From: JBBDMX01 sp040878035
Lineage (GTDB): Bacteria; Planctomycetota; Phycisphaerae; Phycisphaerales; Phycisphaeraceae
NCBI GenBank assembly: GCA_040878035.1
Contig: JBBDMX010000049.1
Span: 1 to 64,000 of the forward strand
Reading direction: 5' to 3'
Length of the DNA: 64,000 nt
Under the pieces are notes generated by a model. That model was not told where the DNA came from, did not search any database, and was given only the letters and a program-made list of their open reading frames with translations. The translations under genes and the position numbers were made by a program. Positions 49,519 to 58,964 of this stretch are shown here, one piece after another. Within the stretch, counting starts at the first letter, position 1; every line of letters begins with the position of its first letter.

Positions 49519-51261
49519 TTAATCTTCGACGAGGGTTTCGCGGACGACTTCGTCGATGGTGGTGATGCCGTCGAAGATCGACAGCAGGCCGCTTTGGCGC
49601 AGGGTGCGCATGCCGCGTTTGAGGGCTTCGGCGCGGAGCACCTGGGTCGAGGCGTTGCGCATGACCAGTTCGCGCATGTCGTCGTCGAGCACCATGATTT
49701 CGAAGATGCCCAGCCGGCCCTTGTAGCCCGACTGGTTGCAGTAGTCGCAGCCGCGCCCGCGGTAGACCTGCCGGCCCTGAAGGTCCTCGGGCGTCAGTTG
49801 GAGTTCCATCAGCTCCTCTTCGGTGGGCTGATAGGCTCCCTTGCAGCGGGTGCAGATTTTCCGCACCAGGCGTTGGGCGACGACGCCTTCGAGCGTCGCG
49901 GTCAGGAGGAACGGCTCCATGCCCAGGTCCAGCAGACGGGCGATGGAACTGGGGGCGTCGTTGGTGTGCAGGGTGGTGAACACCAGGTGGCCGGTGAGGG
50001 AGGCCTGCACGGCGATCTGCGCGGTTTCCAGGTCGCGAGTCTCGCCGACGAGGATGATGTCAGGGTCCTGGCGCAAGAAGCTGCGCAGGGCGCGGGCAAA
50101 GGTGAGGCCGACGCCGGCGTTCACCGCCACCTGCACCAGGCCCTCGATATCGTACTCGACGGGGTCTTCGACGGTGAGGATCTTGGTGTCGATCTGGTTG
50201 AGTTCCGCCAGGGCAGCGTAGAGGGTGGTCGTCTTGCCCGAGCCGGTGGGCCCGGTGACGACCACGATGCCGTTGGGCTTGCCGGTGAGCTGGCGGAAGA
50301 CGTCCAGGTCTTCGTGGCGCATGCCGACCTTTTCCAGGTCCAGGGCCACGTTGGCACGATCCAGCACACGCATAACCACCGACTCGCCGAACATGGTGGG
50401 CAGCACCGCCACGCGCAGGTCAACCGGGCTGCCTTGGACCATCAGCTCGATGCGGCCGTCCTGTGGCATACGACGCTCGGCGATGTCCAGGTTGCTCATG
50501 ACCTTGATGCGGCTGACGATGGGCATCGCCAGATGGCGCGGCGGGGGGATCATCTCGTAAAGCACGCCATCGATGCGGTAGCGCATCTTGAACTCGTCCT
50601 CGAACGGCTCAAAATGGACGTCCGAAGCCTTGTCCTTAATCGCTTGGAGCAACACTAGATTGAGCAGGCGCTTGACTTTGTTGTCCTCGGCGGCCTCCAG
50701 AAGGGTGTCCAGGTCGATCGACTCGCCGCGGTTTTTCAGTTCGGTAAGCTTGGTGTCGGCTTCCAACTCGCCGATGAGCCCTGCCAGCGATTCGTCCTCG
50801 TTGCTGTAGTGCTTCTGGATCAGTTTTTCGACCGTGCCGGGCTCGGCGACCAGGGCCTTGACATTGAAGCCCATCAGGAGGCGCAAGTCGTCCAAAGCCC
50901 GGAAGTTGTTGGGGTCCTTCAGGGCGACAGTCAGGGTGTTGGTCTCTTCGTCGTACTGGACGGGCAGGGCTTGACAGGCCTGGACGGTTTCAGCGGGGAG
51001 GAGGTGCAGGACCTCCGGTGCGATTTCCATAGAATTGAGGTCGAGGCTCTCCATGCCCGCCTGGGCTGCCAAAGCGGCACTGATGTCCACGTCGGTCACG
51101 TAGCCTAGTTCGAGCAGAAGCTGCCCCAACGGGAGGCGGCGCTGGCTCTGCAACTGAAGTGCCTCGTGGACCTGCTCACGGGTCACCTTGCCCATCTTGG
51201 TCAGAATGCGGCCAATTCGCTGGCCTTTCATCTGCGACTTGGGTGCGGTCGGTTCGGCCAT
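49519..51261 (-). CDS. pilB: Type IV pilus assembly ATPase PilB (copy A)
   Basis: A 580-aa secretion ATPase: two N-terminal MshEN-like domains (GRILTKMGKVTREQVHEALQLQSQRRLPLGQLLLELGYV), Walker A GPTGSGKTTT (about 333), ILTVEDPVEYDIEG, ILVGETRDLETAQIA, zinc module CTRCKGAY...CDYCNQSGYKGRLGIFE. It drives pilus extension and starts an operon pilB-pilC-pseudopilins. Promoter proposed at 51484-51513 on the minus strand, with about 220 bp leader. Confidence 0.93.
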   Translation of the reverse strand: MAEPTAPKSQMKGQRIGRILTKMGKVTREQVHEALQLQSQRRLPLGQLLLELGYVTDVDISAALAAQAGMESLDLNSMEIAPEVLHLLPAETVQACQALPVQYDEETNTLTVALKDPNNFRALDDLRLLMGFNVKALVAEPGTVEKLIQKHYSNEDESLAGLIGELEADTKLTELKNRGESIDLDTLLEAAEDNKVKRLLNLVLLQAIKDKASDVHFEPFEDEFKMRYRIDGVLYEMIPPPRHLAMPIVSRIKVMSNLDIAERRMPQDGRIELMVQGSPVDLRVAVLPTMFGESVVMRVLDRANVALDLEKVGMRHEDLDVFRQLTGKPNGIVVVTGPTGSGKTTTLYAALAELNQIDTKILTVEDPVEYDIEGLVQVAVNAGVGLTFARALRSFLRQDPDIILVGETRDLETAQIAVQASLTGHLVFTTLHTNDAPSSIARLLDLGMEPFLLTATLEGVVAQRLVRKICTRCKGAYQPTEEELMELQLTPEDLQGRQVYRGRGCDYCNQSGYKGRLGIFEIMVLDDDMRELVMRNASTQVLRAEALKRGMRTLRQSGLLSIFDGITTIDEVVRETLVED

Positions 51262-51622
51262 CGGGCAGGCACCTTTTACGAGGCTAGAAAAGAATCAGCC
51301 TTACGCTCGCCACGCGGCCCGGAATCTAAAAGTCCAATCTAAAGTCTATAATTGTAGGCGTTTAATTTGTGATGTCGCTGTAGGTTCTGGCAGGCTGTCG
51401 GGCGGGAAGAGTCGGGGTGTCGAGCTTCAGATGTCTGGATTGGGGCAACACACCGTACTCATCATCCAGTCTGATCTCATTGCAGTATATCGTCGGCGAC
51501 CAAATCATTGCAAGCCATAATCCAGCATTATCTATGTTTAGACATCGGGATTATGGGTAGTGCATTGCGTTGAGTTGCCAAAAAACGACCCGTTGTGTAT
51601 CGGAACCATGGCGCGACCGCCG
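51262..51622. other. AT-richer intergenic leader of pilB copy A
   Basis: About 360 bp, visibly lower in GC than the rest of the window, between the pilT stop and the pilB start. It contains a minus-strand promoter (51484-51513) and no recognisable gene or composite repeat. Confidence 0.6.
51484..51513 (-). promoter_or_regulatory. Sigma-70-type promoter upstream of pilB copy A
   Basis: On the minus strand TTGCAA (51513-51508), 18-bp spacer, TATACT (51489-51484). It is about 220 bp before the pilB ATG and would transcribe pilB, pilC and the five prepilin genes. Confidence 0.6.
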
Positions 51623-52750
51623 TCAAGGCGTCGCCGGTGGTGCCGCATGTTCGCCATCGAGTTCGGTGCGGTCGATGGTTCCGCCGGCGCGATGCACCTT
51701 TTCGACCACGGAAGTCGGGTCTTTGCTCTTGTCCACCATTTCCTCAGCGGAGATGACGCCTTGGGTATAAAGGTCCCATAAGTGATCATCCAGAAGTTGC
51801 ATGCCGTACTTCTTGCCCGTCTGGATGGCCGAATCGATGCGGAAGGTCTTATTCTCACGGACAAGGTTGGCGATGGCGGGGGTGACTACCAGGAATTCGT
51901 AGGCCGCCACCATGCCCTTGCGGTCGGCTCGTGGCATGAGTTGCTGGCTGAGCACCGCCATCAGCGAAGTCGAAAGCTGCACGCGAATCTGCGCCTGCTG
52001 CGCCACCGGGAAGGCGTCGATGATGCGGTTGATGGTGCCGGCGGCACCGGTCGTGTGCAGGGTGCCAAACACCAGGTGGCCCGTCTCGGCGGCGCGAATG
52101 GCGGCCTCGATCGTCTCCAAGTCGCGCATCTCACCCACCAGCATTACGTCCGGGTCCTGCCGCAACGCGCGGCGCAACGCCTCGGCGAAGCTGGGCACGT
52201 CGTTGCCCACCTCGCGCTGATTCACGATCGACTTCTTGTGCTTGTGGTAATACTCGATGGGGTCTTCGATGGTGATGATGTGCCGGTCGTTGACGCTGTT
52301 GATAAAGTCGATCATCGTCGCCAGCGTGGTGGTCTTGCCCGAGCCGGTGGGCCCGGTGACCAGGAAGAGTCCGCGGGGCCGGCGGCACAGTTCCGCCACG
52401 ATCTTGGGCAGGCCGATTTCCTCGAAGGTCAACAGGCGATTGGGAATCTGCCGCAGCACCACCGCCACATTGCCCTTGACCTTGAAGATCGACACGCGGA
52501 AGCGGGCGTCCTCGCCATAGGCAAAGCCAAAGTCCGAACCGCCTTCTTCCTGAAGCTCGGTCTGCGAGCGCTCGGGTGCGATGGATTTCATCAGGGCCAT
52601 GGTGTCGGGCGGTTCGAGCACCTTGGTCTTAAGCTCCACCAGTCGGCCGCGCATGCGCAGCGTCGGCGGCTTGCCCACCGTCAGGTGCAAGTCGCTGGCG
52701 TTCTGTTTCACCACGGTGTCCAGCAGCCGGTCAATGTGAATCGTTGACAT
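51623..52750 (-). CDS. pilT: Pilus retraction ATPase PilT
   Basis: A 375-aa retraction ATPase. Short N-terminal PAS-like domain (ASDLHLTVGKPPTLRMRGRL), Walker A GPTGSGKTTT, IITIEDPIEYYHKHKKSIVNQREVG, MLVGEMRDLETIEAAIRAAETGHLVFGTLHT and the PilT-specific AIANLVRENKTFRIDSAIQTGKKYGMQLLDDHL. PilT is specific for true type IV pili rather than type II secretion, which supports a retractable pilus role for this cluster. Downstream is the pilB copy A leader. Confidence 0.94.
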   Translation of the reverse strand: MSTIHIDRLLDTVVKQNASDLHLTVGKPPTLRMRGRLVELKTKVLEPPDTMALMKSIAPERSQTELQEEGGSDFGFAYGEDARFRVSIFKVKGNVAVVLRQIPNRLLTFEEIGLPKIVAELCRRPRGLFLVTGPTGSGKTTTLATMIDFINSVNDRHIITIEDPIEYYHKHKKSIVNQREVGNDVPSFAEALRRALRQDPDVMLVGEMRDLETIEAAIRAAETGHLVFGTLHTTGAAGTINRIIDAFPVAQQAQIRVQLSTSLMAVLSQQLMPRADRKGMVAAYEFLVVTPAIANLVRENKTFRIDSAIQTGKKYGMQLLDDHLWDLYTQGVISAEEMVDKSKDPTSVVEKVHRAGGTIDRTELDGEHAAPPATP

Positions 52751-52768
52751 AGATCAGTCCTAATAGAC

Positions 52769-52964
52769 AAATTAGCCACAGATAAACACAGATGGGCCCA
52801 GATGAATTGAACACGAAGGCACGAAGACACGAAGAAGCATTTTGGTTCTGATTCTTGATTACCGACTCAAATCCTCCCCCTTCTTCTTCTTCATGCCTTC
52901 GTGTCTTCGTGTTCACTCCCTCTGCTCTCATCTGTGTCCATCTGGGTTCATCAGTGGCTGATTT
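52769..52964. repeat. Composite inverted-repeat element 6
   Basis: Left arm ATTAGCCACAGATAAACACAGATGG, CCCAGATGAAT, then GAACACGAAGGCACGAAGACACGAAGAAG. Right arm CTTCTTCTTCATGCC, TTCGTGTCTTCGTG, then TCATCTGTGTCCATCTGGG and GTGGCTGATTT. A nested double-theme mirror; the outer arms end at the pilB copy B stop codon. Confidence 0.9.
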
Positions 52965-54705
52965 ACGCTGCGGCGGTCGGCTCTTCGGCTTCGGTATCCA
53001 CCACGCCGGCCACCTGGGTGATGCGCGATACTTCGTCCATCGTGGTGGCGCCTTCGAGGATCTTGAGTTTGCCGTCGCCCAGAAGGTTGCGCATGCCCGT
53101 GGCCATGGCCGCCTGGCGCATCTGCACCAGGGGGGCGCGTTTGAACGCCAAGTCGCGCAGTTCCGAGTTCATGATCATCAGTTCGTAGATGCCCTGCCGG
53201 CCGCGGTAGCCGGTCTTGTTGCACTTGGAGCAGCCCACGGCCTTGTAGATGGTCCTGCCTTCCAGGTCCGCCGCCGAAAAGCCCAGCAGGCTCATCATGC
53301 GATGATCCGGACTGTCATCCGGCGCCTTGCAGTGCGGGCAGAGGATGCGCACCAGCCGCTGCGCCAGCACCGCCTGGATCGAGCTGGCCACCAGGAAGGG
53401 CTTGATGCCCATGTCGATCAGGCGGGTCAGTGCCGAAGGCGCATCGTTGGTGTGCAGTGTGGAAAACACCAAGTGGCCTGTCAGAGCCGCCTGAATCGCC
53501 ACGTCGCCTACTTCCTTATCGCGGATTTCGCCCACCAGCACGATGTTGGGCGCCTGACGCAGCATGGCGCGCAGAATCTTGTCGAAAGTCAGCCCCACTG
53601 CTTCGTTGATCTGGCACTGGTTGATGCCCTTGATCATGTACTCGACGGGGTCCTCGGCGGTGATGATCTTCTTGTCCGGGCGGTTGAGCACGTCCAGCGC
53701 GGTGTACAGCGTGGTGGTTTTGCCTGAGCCGGTGGGCCCGGTGACCAGGAAGATGCCGTTGGGCCGGCGAATCAGGCGGTTGAAGATGTCCAGCGTGTCG
53801 GCCTGCATGCCCAGGCGCTGAAGGCCCACGCGCGCCGACTCGGGCCGCAGAATTCGGGCCACGATCGATTCGCCGTGATACGTGGGGCAGCAGGCGACGC
53901 GGAAGTCGATGACCTCGCCGGTGACCTTTTTCTTGATGCGGCCGTCCTGGGGCACACGTTTCTCTTCCACGCGCATGCCCGACATGATCTTGAGGCGGGC
54001 GATCACCGCCGACTGCGTCCGCTTAGGTAGCGCGTCGCGCGCCTGGCACACGCCGTCAATGCGATAGCGCAGACGAACATGGCTGGCGAAGGGCTCGATG
54101 TGAATATCACTGGCGCGGCTGTTCACCGCTTCGTCGATAATCTGGTTCACCAGCCGCACGATCGGCGCCGCCGCCGCGTCGGCGGCTTCACCGGCCTCGG
54201 CCTCCTCGCCCTCCACCGCCTCCACGTCGATCGACATGTCCCGCGTGATCTGGCTGATCTCGCCCCGTGTTTCGGAGAACATCCGGTCGATGTATTCCTT
54301 GATCTTCCCCCGCGCCCCCAGCGCCGTGTCTAATTCCGTGTTGAGCCGGAACCGCAGCGTGTCCAGCGTGTCCAAGTCCATCGGGTCGTGGATCAACACC
54401 TTGATCCGCCCGTTCTTCTGCTCCACGGGCAGGACCAGGTACTTCTTGATCAGATCGTCGGGCAGGAGCTTGAGGTTGTCCTTGTTGATCGCGTCGGGCT
54501 GCTCCAGGTCGATGTACTCCATCTCGAACTGGCTGGCCAGAGCCTTGGCCACATCGGTTTCCGCGACGTAGCCCAGCTCGATGAGCACTTCGCCCACCCG
54601 GCGATTCTGCGCCTGGGCGATCTTGAGCGCATCGTCAAACTGCGCATCGGTGATCAGGCGCCATTCTTTGAGAATTTCACCAATCTTACGTCGCTTTCGC
54701 GCCAT
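52963..54705 (-). CDS. pilB: Type IV pilus assembly ATPase PilB (copy B)
   Basis: A 580-aa PilB/GspE-type ATPase: MARKRRKIGEILKEWRLITDAQFDDALKIAQAQNRRVGEVLIELGYV, Walker A GPTGSGKTTT, ITAEDPVEYMIKGINQCQINEAVGLTFDKILRAMLRQAPNIVLVGEIRDKEVGDVA, and CPHCKAPD...CSKCNKTGYRGRQGIYE. It is not identical to copy A. ATG at 54705 with GAGG about 6 bp upstream is preferred; the upstream open frame is a leader. Together with gspE this window has three such ATPases. Confidence 0.93.
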   Translation of the reverse strand: MARKRRKIGEILKEWRLITDAQFDDALKIAQAQNRRVGEVLIELGYVAETDVAKALASQFEMEYIDLEQPDAINKDNLKLLPDDLIKKYLVLPVEQKNGRIKVLIHDPMDLDTLDTLRFRLNTELDTALGARGKIKEYIDRMFSETRGEISQITRDMSIDVEAVEGEEAEAGEAADAAAAPIVRLVNQIIDEAVNSRASDIHIEPFASHVRLRYRIDGVCQARDALPKRTQSAVIARLKIMSGMRVEEKRVPQDGRIKKKVTGEVIDFRVACCPTYHGESIVARILRPESARVGLQRLGMQADTLDIFNRLIRRPNGIFLVTGPTGSGKTTTLYTALDVLNRPDKKIITAEDPVEYMIKGINQCQINEAVGLTFDKILRAMLRQAPNIVLVGEIRDKEVGDVAIQAALTGHLVFSTLHTNDAPSALTRLIDMGIKPFLVASSIQAVLAQRLVRILCPHCKAPDDSPDHRMMSLLGFSAADLEGRTIYKAVGCSKCNKTGYRGRQGIYELMIMNSELRDLAFKRAPLVQMRQAAMATGMRNLLGDGKLKILEGATTMDEVSRITQVAGVVDTEAEEPTAAA

Positions 54706-54844
54706 CGAAACCTCGACAAGGGGGCGGAGGAGGAGGGAGTTTACACGCGGGCGGGGCGGATTGGAAGCGGTGTCGGCTACGGAAGATAGCAGGTCCGGAT
54801 GATTGTAGTCAAAGAGGGGGGCCAAGCGTGCAGGCATCGTCGCT

Positions 54845-57800
54845 TCAGTGAGCATGGCCTTGGATGGCGAACGTATACGTCGGCTTTTGTTCATCGTTGC
54901 TGGTGATCGTCACCACGGCATTTCGTGGGCCGGGGGCGGTGGGCTGCCAACGGATCGTCAGGCGGCGGCTGCCCAGGGGATCGACGCGCTTTGGTGGGGC
55001 GGCGACAACGGTGAATTCACTGGCGTGCGGGCCGGTGATCTGCACGGCCTGGAGTAGGTCCAGGGGTTCGTGGCCCAGGTTCTGTACGAGGAAGGTTCGC
55101 GTCACCGTGCCGCCCTTCACCGGGGCTTGGCCGAAATCCGTGTGATTCGTCGCGTTGGGGGCGTTTTGGCCGTTGGGAGTGTTCAGGCCGTTGCCTTCGA
55201 CGTTGATCCTGGCCGGTTGCGCGCCGCGGCCTAACATATCCACGTCGAGAAGTTTTTCGTCGGGGTCGTTGCTGGCGATGCGAATCCGGGCTGTGCGCTT
55301 GCCAGGGCCGGCCGGGGTGAAGGTCACCGTGAAGGCGGCGCTGTCGCGGGAGCCGATTTGGGCGGGGGGCATGGCCGTGACCGCGAATTCGCCGGCGTGG
55401 GGGCCGGGGATGTCGAGCGACTCGATCGTGAGCGGATCGCTGCCGTCATTGCGAAGGGTGAACGTTCGCCGGACCGATCCGCCGACGTTGTCGGGCCAGC
55501 CGAAGTCCGTGCCGTTGTCGCGTTGCATCCAGGCGGCGCTGCCGCAGAGCGAGAAGCCATCGCGGCCAAGCGGGTTGACCTCCGGCCCGGCGACGGACTT
55601 GCCCGTGGGCGCCCAGACGTGGAACTGGTCGATCTCGAACAGCGTCGCCGGCTCGGCCGAGACGATGGCGATCTTGCTATGCACCTGCTTCATATTGTCG
55701 GCGCGGAAGAAGTGCCGGCCCATGTCGGTGTCGAGGTATCCGGTGTAGCGCAGCTTGCCGGCGTGGTTTGGATCGTTCTCGACGAAGAGGCGCAGCCGCG
55801 ACCTCGTCCAAGGGAAGCGTACCTTCTCGCCGATGACCAGGCTGTTCCACACCGGTGACTCTTGCCCGCGGCGATCCTTGGTCACCTCTCCGGTCGGATA
55901 ACCGACGCCGACTTGCCACTGTCCATCAGGCAGGCCTGCGGGCTGATCAATCACCGCACCAAGCACGTCAAAGCCGCTGGGCGCTTTGGTGTAGTCGGAC
56001 ATGCGGAAGTAGACGGCCTCCACATGGAACGGAGGAGCAAAGTCGGCCACGCTCTCCATGCGGAACAGCGGCTGGCCGTCCTTGGCCTTTTGATCGACGA
56101 GCTGTTTGGCCTCGGCGTCGAGTTTGGGCTCGCGCGGCTTCCTGATGCCCAACACGCTGCTTTCGGGCCGAACCCAGGCCGACCTGTAGGGATCAAACGT
56201 CGTCCACACCTGCTCGTCGATTTTCGTGACGTTGGTGTCCTTGCCGTCGTCGCCTTTGGCGGGCGCTCGGCCCCAGCCGTTGTTGAGCACCAGGGCCCAG
56301 TCCGGCAGCACCTCGACGATGTGCCGGGCGGTGTGGTTGCCCGACGGTCCGCGAACCGTGAGCGTCACCGGGTAAAAGCCCGGCTGCGTGAAGGTGTGTG
56401 CAGGCGACGGCTCCTGTGAGGTCGTGGCATCGGCGAAATCCCAGTGGTATGTGAGCCTGCCGGTGGGCCCCGTCATGGCGATATCCCGCGAGCCTGCCGA
56501 GTTGAACCGCACGGCCAACGGCGCTGTGCCGCGCGGTCGATCCACGGTCAGCTTGGCAATGATCGGCGACACCTCGACGTGAAACCGTCCACTGTTGAGA
56601 CTGTAGCCCGAAGTGCCATCGGACGCGATGAGCGTCACCGGATACCGGCCGGGCTTCTGATCCGGCGGGCATCGCCAGCGGAAGACACTGCCATCCATCT
56701 CGCCGACCTCACCCGCCCAGCGGTAGAGCGTCACGGGAAAGCCCTCAGGGTCCACCGCCGTGATGGGTACCGTCAGTTCCTCACCGGGCAGAATCACCTG
56801 GTCGGCCAGGTCCGGCAATTCCGGCCGCAGGTTCTCCGCCAGGTGATTGCGCGCCCGGCCCCGGTCGTCCTTGTAAGGGGCAGTGCGGTGGACGTTCACG
56901 ATGGCGGGGTTGCTGTCGAACTCGCCGTTGTTGGCGACCAGCAGGATCGAAGTCCGTCCGCGCGGCAGCTTGTCGTCCCACGGCACGGTGATCGTGTAGG
57001 TCGCATCGCCTGTGTCCTTCACAATCGTCGTGTTCTTGTTGCCATAGAGCACCTTCCACCGGCAGGTAAGCGGGCGGTCCATGAGGTCATAGCAGTCGGC
57101 GGCCGAGATGCGAATGCGGACCGGCTCGCCTTGGTGCTGTTGCACGAGCATGGCGGTCTTGTGCGCGTAGACCGTCTGTCCCCCGGTCACGTCGAGGCTC
57201 CGCAGAATCGCCACGGGCGGCGGGACGTCCATGCTCTTGGCCAGGGCGACCATGTTCCGCATGTGCGCCGTTTCGTCGTAGCCGTGCGCCAGCTTATTGA
57301 TCTGCACGCGGGTCGGGCCGCGGTAGTCGGAGTGGTTGCCTTTGGAAAAGTAGGCCACGCGATGCCGCAGTTCATGGTCGTAAGGTACGTCGTAGGGCAG
57401 GGCAGCCTTCCAGATATAAAGCATGGCCGCAGGGTAGAGCCCATGACGCTTCAGCTCGGGCTTGATGGTGCGGGGCAGGTAACCGCCGGCGATGACCATT
57501 TTCATCAGGCCCCAGGTTTCGCCGCCGGAAGAGCCCATCGAGTTGTAGAACGTGGGCACCAGCGCCTGATATGCGTCGGAGGTCGAGGAGGGACCCCGCT
57601 CCTGCATCGACGTGTGTGCCGGGCCGGCGCGCAGCACATCGGCGAAGTACCAGCGGCTTTCCAGGTCGAGCATGGCGCGGTCGCTATTGGCGATGTCGTG
57701 GCCCATGCCCGTGGTGGACTGACTTGTGAAGTTCACCCCCAGCGCGCCCAACTGTCGGCCCTGGACGAAGTGAATGTGGCTGGCGGCGATCGATACTTTA

Positions 57801-58204
57801 TTGGCCGGGTCGACGTCCCATGTGCTTTGGATGTAGCTGTGCCGGGCATCCTGGCTGGAGTACACATCGTCCCAAATGCCGGCGTAGGGACGGTTCGGAT
57901 CATCGTGATTCACGAAGCGCATGAACTGCCCGGGCTGGGCCGTATCGGGATCCGCCGGCCAGAGGTGTTTCTCCACCGGCGGGGCCACGACGGTCTTGTT
58001 GTCGCCCAGGAGCGTGGGGTCCGTGACGGGCGAGTCGTCCTGGCTCCACAGCTTCCACTGGCGCGTTGGGTAATACGGATTGCGGATCGCCTCAGCCTGA
58101 ATTGGGGCATCGGCAGGCGGTGCCTGCGGCGCCTGCGCCTGGGTCTGGGACAAGGGAATTGCGGTGACGGCAAAAACGAGCGGCAAGCAGACGAGCGACG
58201 GCAT
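54845..58204 (-). CDS. Large exported protein with PKD and Hydin-like domains
   Basis: A 1119-aa protein with signal peptide (MPSLVCLPLVFAVTAIPLSQTQAQA). N-terminal about 500 residues match no family I know (WKLWSQDDSPVTDPTLL... HSYIQSTWDVDP... AALPYDVPYDHELRHRVAYFSKG). A PKD domain follows (PRGTAPLAVRFNSAGSRD...LTYHWDFADATTSQEPSPAHTFTQPGFYPVTLTVRG, about 575-665). The C-terminus has two ASPM/SPD-2/Hydin-type choice-of-anchor domains (GGSVRRTFTLRNDGSDPLTIESLDIPGPHAGEFAV and GGTVTRTFLVQNLGHEPLDLLQAVQITGPHASEFTV). GGAG lies 6 bp before the ATG. Possibly a surface or secretion substrate. Confidence 0.75.
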   Translation of the reverse strand: MPSLVCLPLVFAVTAIPLSQTQAQAPQAPPADAPIQAEAIRNPYYPTRQWKLWSQDDSPVTDPTLLGDNKTVVAPPVEKHLWPADPDTAQPGQFMRFVNHDDPNRPYAGIWDDVYSSQDARHSYIQSTWDVDPANKVSIAASHIHFVQGRQLGALGVNFTSQSTTGMGHDIANSDRAMLDLESRWYFADVLRAGPAHTSMQERGPSSTSDAYQALVPTFYNSMGSSGGETWGLMKMVIAGGYLPRTIKPELKRHGLYPAAMLYIWKAALPYDVPYDHELRHRVAYFSKGNHSDYRGPTRVQINKLAHGYDETAHMRNMVALAKSMDVPPPVAILRSLDVTGGQTVYAHKTAMLVQQHQGEPVRIRISAADCYDLMDRPLTCRWKVLYGNKNTTIVKDTGDATYTITVPWDDKLPRGRTSILLVANNGEFDSNPAIVNVHRTAPYKDDRGRARNHLAENLRPELPDLADQVILPGEELTVPITAVDPEGFPVTLYRWAGEVGEMDGSVFRWRCPPDQKPGRYPVTLIASDGTSGYSLNSGRFHVEVSPIIAKLTVDRPRGTAPLAVRFNSAGSRDIAMTGPTGRLTYHWDFADATTSQEPSPAHTFTQPGFYPVTLTVRGPSGNHTARHIVEVLPDWALVLNNGWGRAPAKGDDGKDTNVTKIDEQVWTTFDPYRSAWVRPESSVLGIRKPREPKLDAEAKQLVDQKAKDGQPLFRMESVADFAPPFHVEAVYFRMSDYTKAPSGFDVLGAVIDQPAGLPDGQWQVGVGYPTGEVTKDRRGQESPVWNSLVIGEKVRFPWTRSRLRLFVENDPNHAGKLRYTGYLDTDMGRHFFRADNMKQVHSKIAIVSAEPATLFEIDQFHVWAPTGKSVAGPEVNPLGRDGFSLCGSAAWMQRDNGTDFGWPDNVGGSVRRTFTLRNDGSDPLTIESLDIPGPHAGEFAVTAMPPAQIGSRDSAAFTVTFTPAGPGKRTARIRIASNDPDEKLLDVDMLGRGAQPARINVEGNGLNTPNGQNAPNATNHTDFGQAPVKGGTVTRTFLVQNLGHEPLDLLQAVQITGPHASEFTVVAAPPKRVDPLGSRRLTIRWQPTAPGPRNAVVTITSNDEQKPTYTFAIQGHAH

Positions 58205-58290
58205 GTGGTACTCCAGGCGCCAGTTAACAAGAGCGTACCATTTGGCTACCATGGGTTCCTGCCCCTGGTACCTTCTTTCTGGAGGCCCCC

Positions 58291-58806
58291 ATGCCGCCAA
58301 GTGAACCCCAATCATCACCGAAGGGCGGATTACAGCTTTGCCTGTCGGCGTTTGGTCAGGGGCAGCCAATCCCGCGGAAGTTCACCGGCGATGGGGAGGA
58401 TGTTTCGCCGCAGATTACCTGGTCGGCGCCCTCGGAACGGACCCACTCGTTGGCGTTGATCTGCGATGATCCCGATGCACCGACGGAAAAACCATGGGTG
58501 CACTGGCTGATCTGGAATATCCCGGCGGCGATGCGCAAGCTGGAGGAGGGCGTGCCGCGCATGCAGCAGCCGGCGGGACTCAAGGACGTGCGCCAGGGCC
58601 GCAACGACTTTCCCAGCGATAGTATCGGCTACCGCGGCCCGGCGCCGCCCAAGGGCCACGGGGTGCACCACTACCACTTCAAGCTCTACGCCCTGGACGC
58701 CCGGCTGGATGTGCCCGCCGGCGCCAAGCGTGAGGAACTCGAAGCCGCCATGAAGGGCCACGTGCTGGCCCAGGCCCAGTGGGTGGGCACGTACGAGCGC
58801 AAATGA
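58291..58806 (+). CDS. YbhB/YbcL-type PEBP family protein
   Basis: A 171-aa Raf-kinase-inhibitor-like (PEBP) protein. LALICDDPDAPTEKPWVHWLIWNIP and YRGPAPPKGHGVHHYHFKLYALDARLDV are the two family signatures. The bacterial family binds small anions or phospholipid headgroups; the role is largely unknown. TGGAGG lies before the ATG. Divergent from the PKD protein gene with about 86 bp between starts. Confidence 0.93.
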   Translation: MPPSEPQSSPKGGLQLCLSAFGQGQPIPRKFTGDGEDVSPQITWSAPSERTHSLALICDDPDAPTEKPWVHWLIWNIPAAMRKLEEGVPRMQQPAGLKDVRQGRNDFPSDSIGYRGPAPPKGHGVHHYHFKLYALDARLDVPAGAKREELEAAMKGHVLAQAQWVGTYERK

Positions 58807-58824
58807 GCGGCGTCAAGAAGAGGA

Positions 58825-58964
58825 AGTAACAGGGATGAACACGGATGGAGAGCGGGGGAAAGAGACATGATGAACAGGATTTCTGATTTCTGATTTCATC
58901 CTGTTCATCATGTCCATCACTGTTCCTTCGTCTGCATTGCCTATCCGTGTTCATCCCTGTTACC
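58825..58964. repeat. Composite inverted-repeat element 7
   Basis: Left arm AGTAACAGGGATGAACACGGATGG and ACATGATGAACAGG. Centre GATTTCTGATTTCTGATTTC. Right arm CCTGTTCATCATGTCCATCAC, TGTTCC, then ATCCGTGTTCATCCCTGTTACC. It overlaps the 3' end of the zinc-ribbon gene on the minus strand and supplies its NRDEHG tail. Confidence 0.9.

Noticed and set aside
56444..58459. 671-codon open frame antisense to the PKD protein
   Set aside because: The PKD and Hydin-like motifs are on the minus strand; the plus frame has no protein-like pattern.
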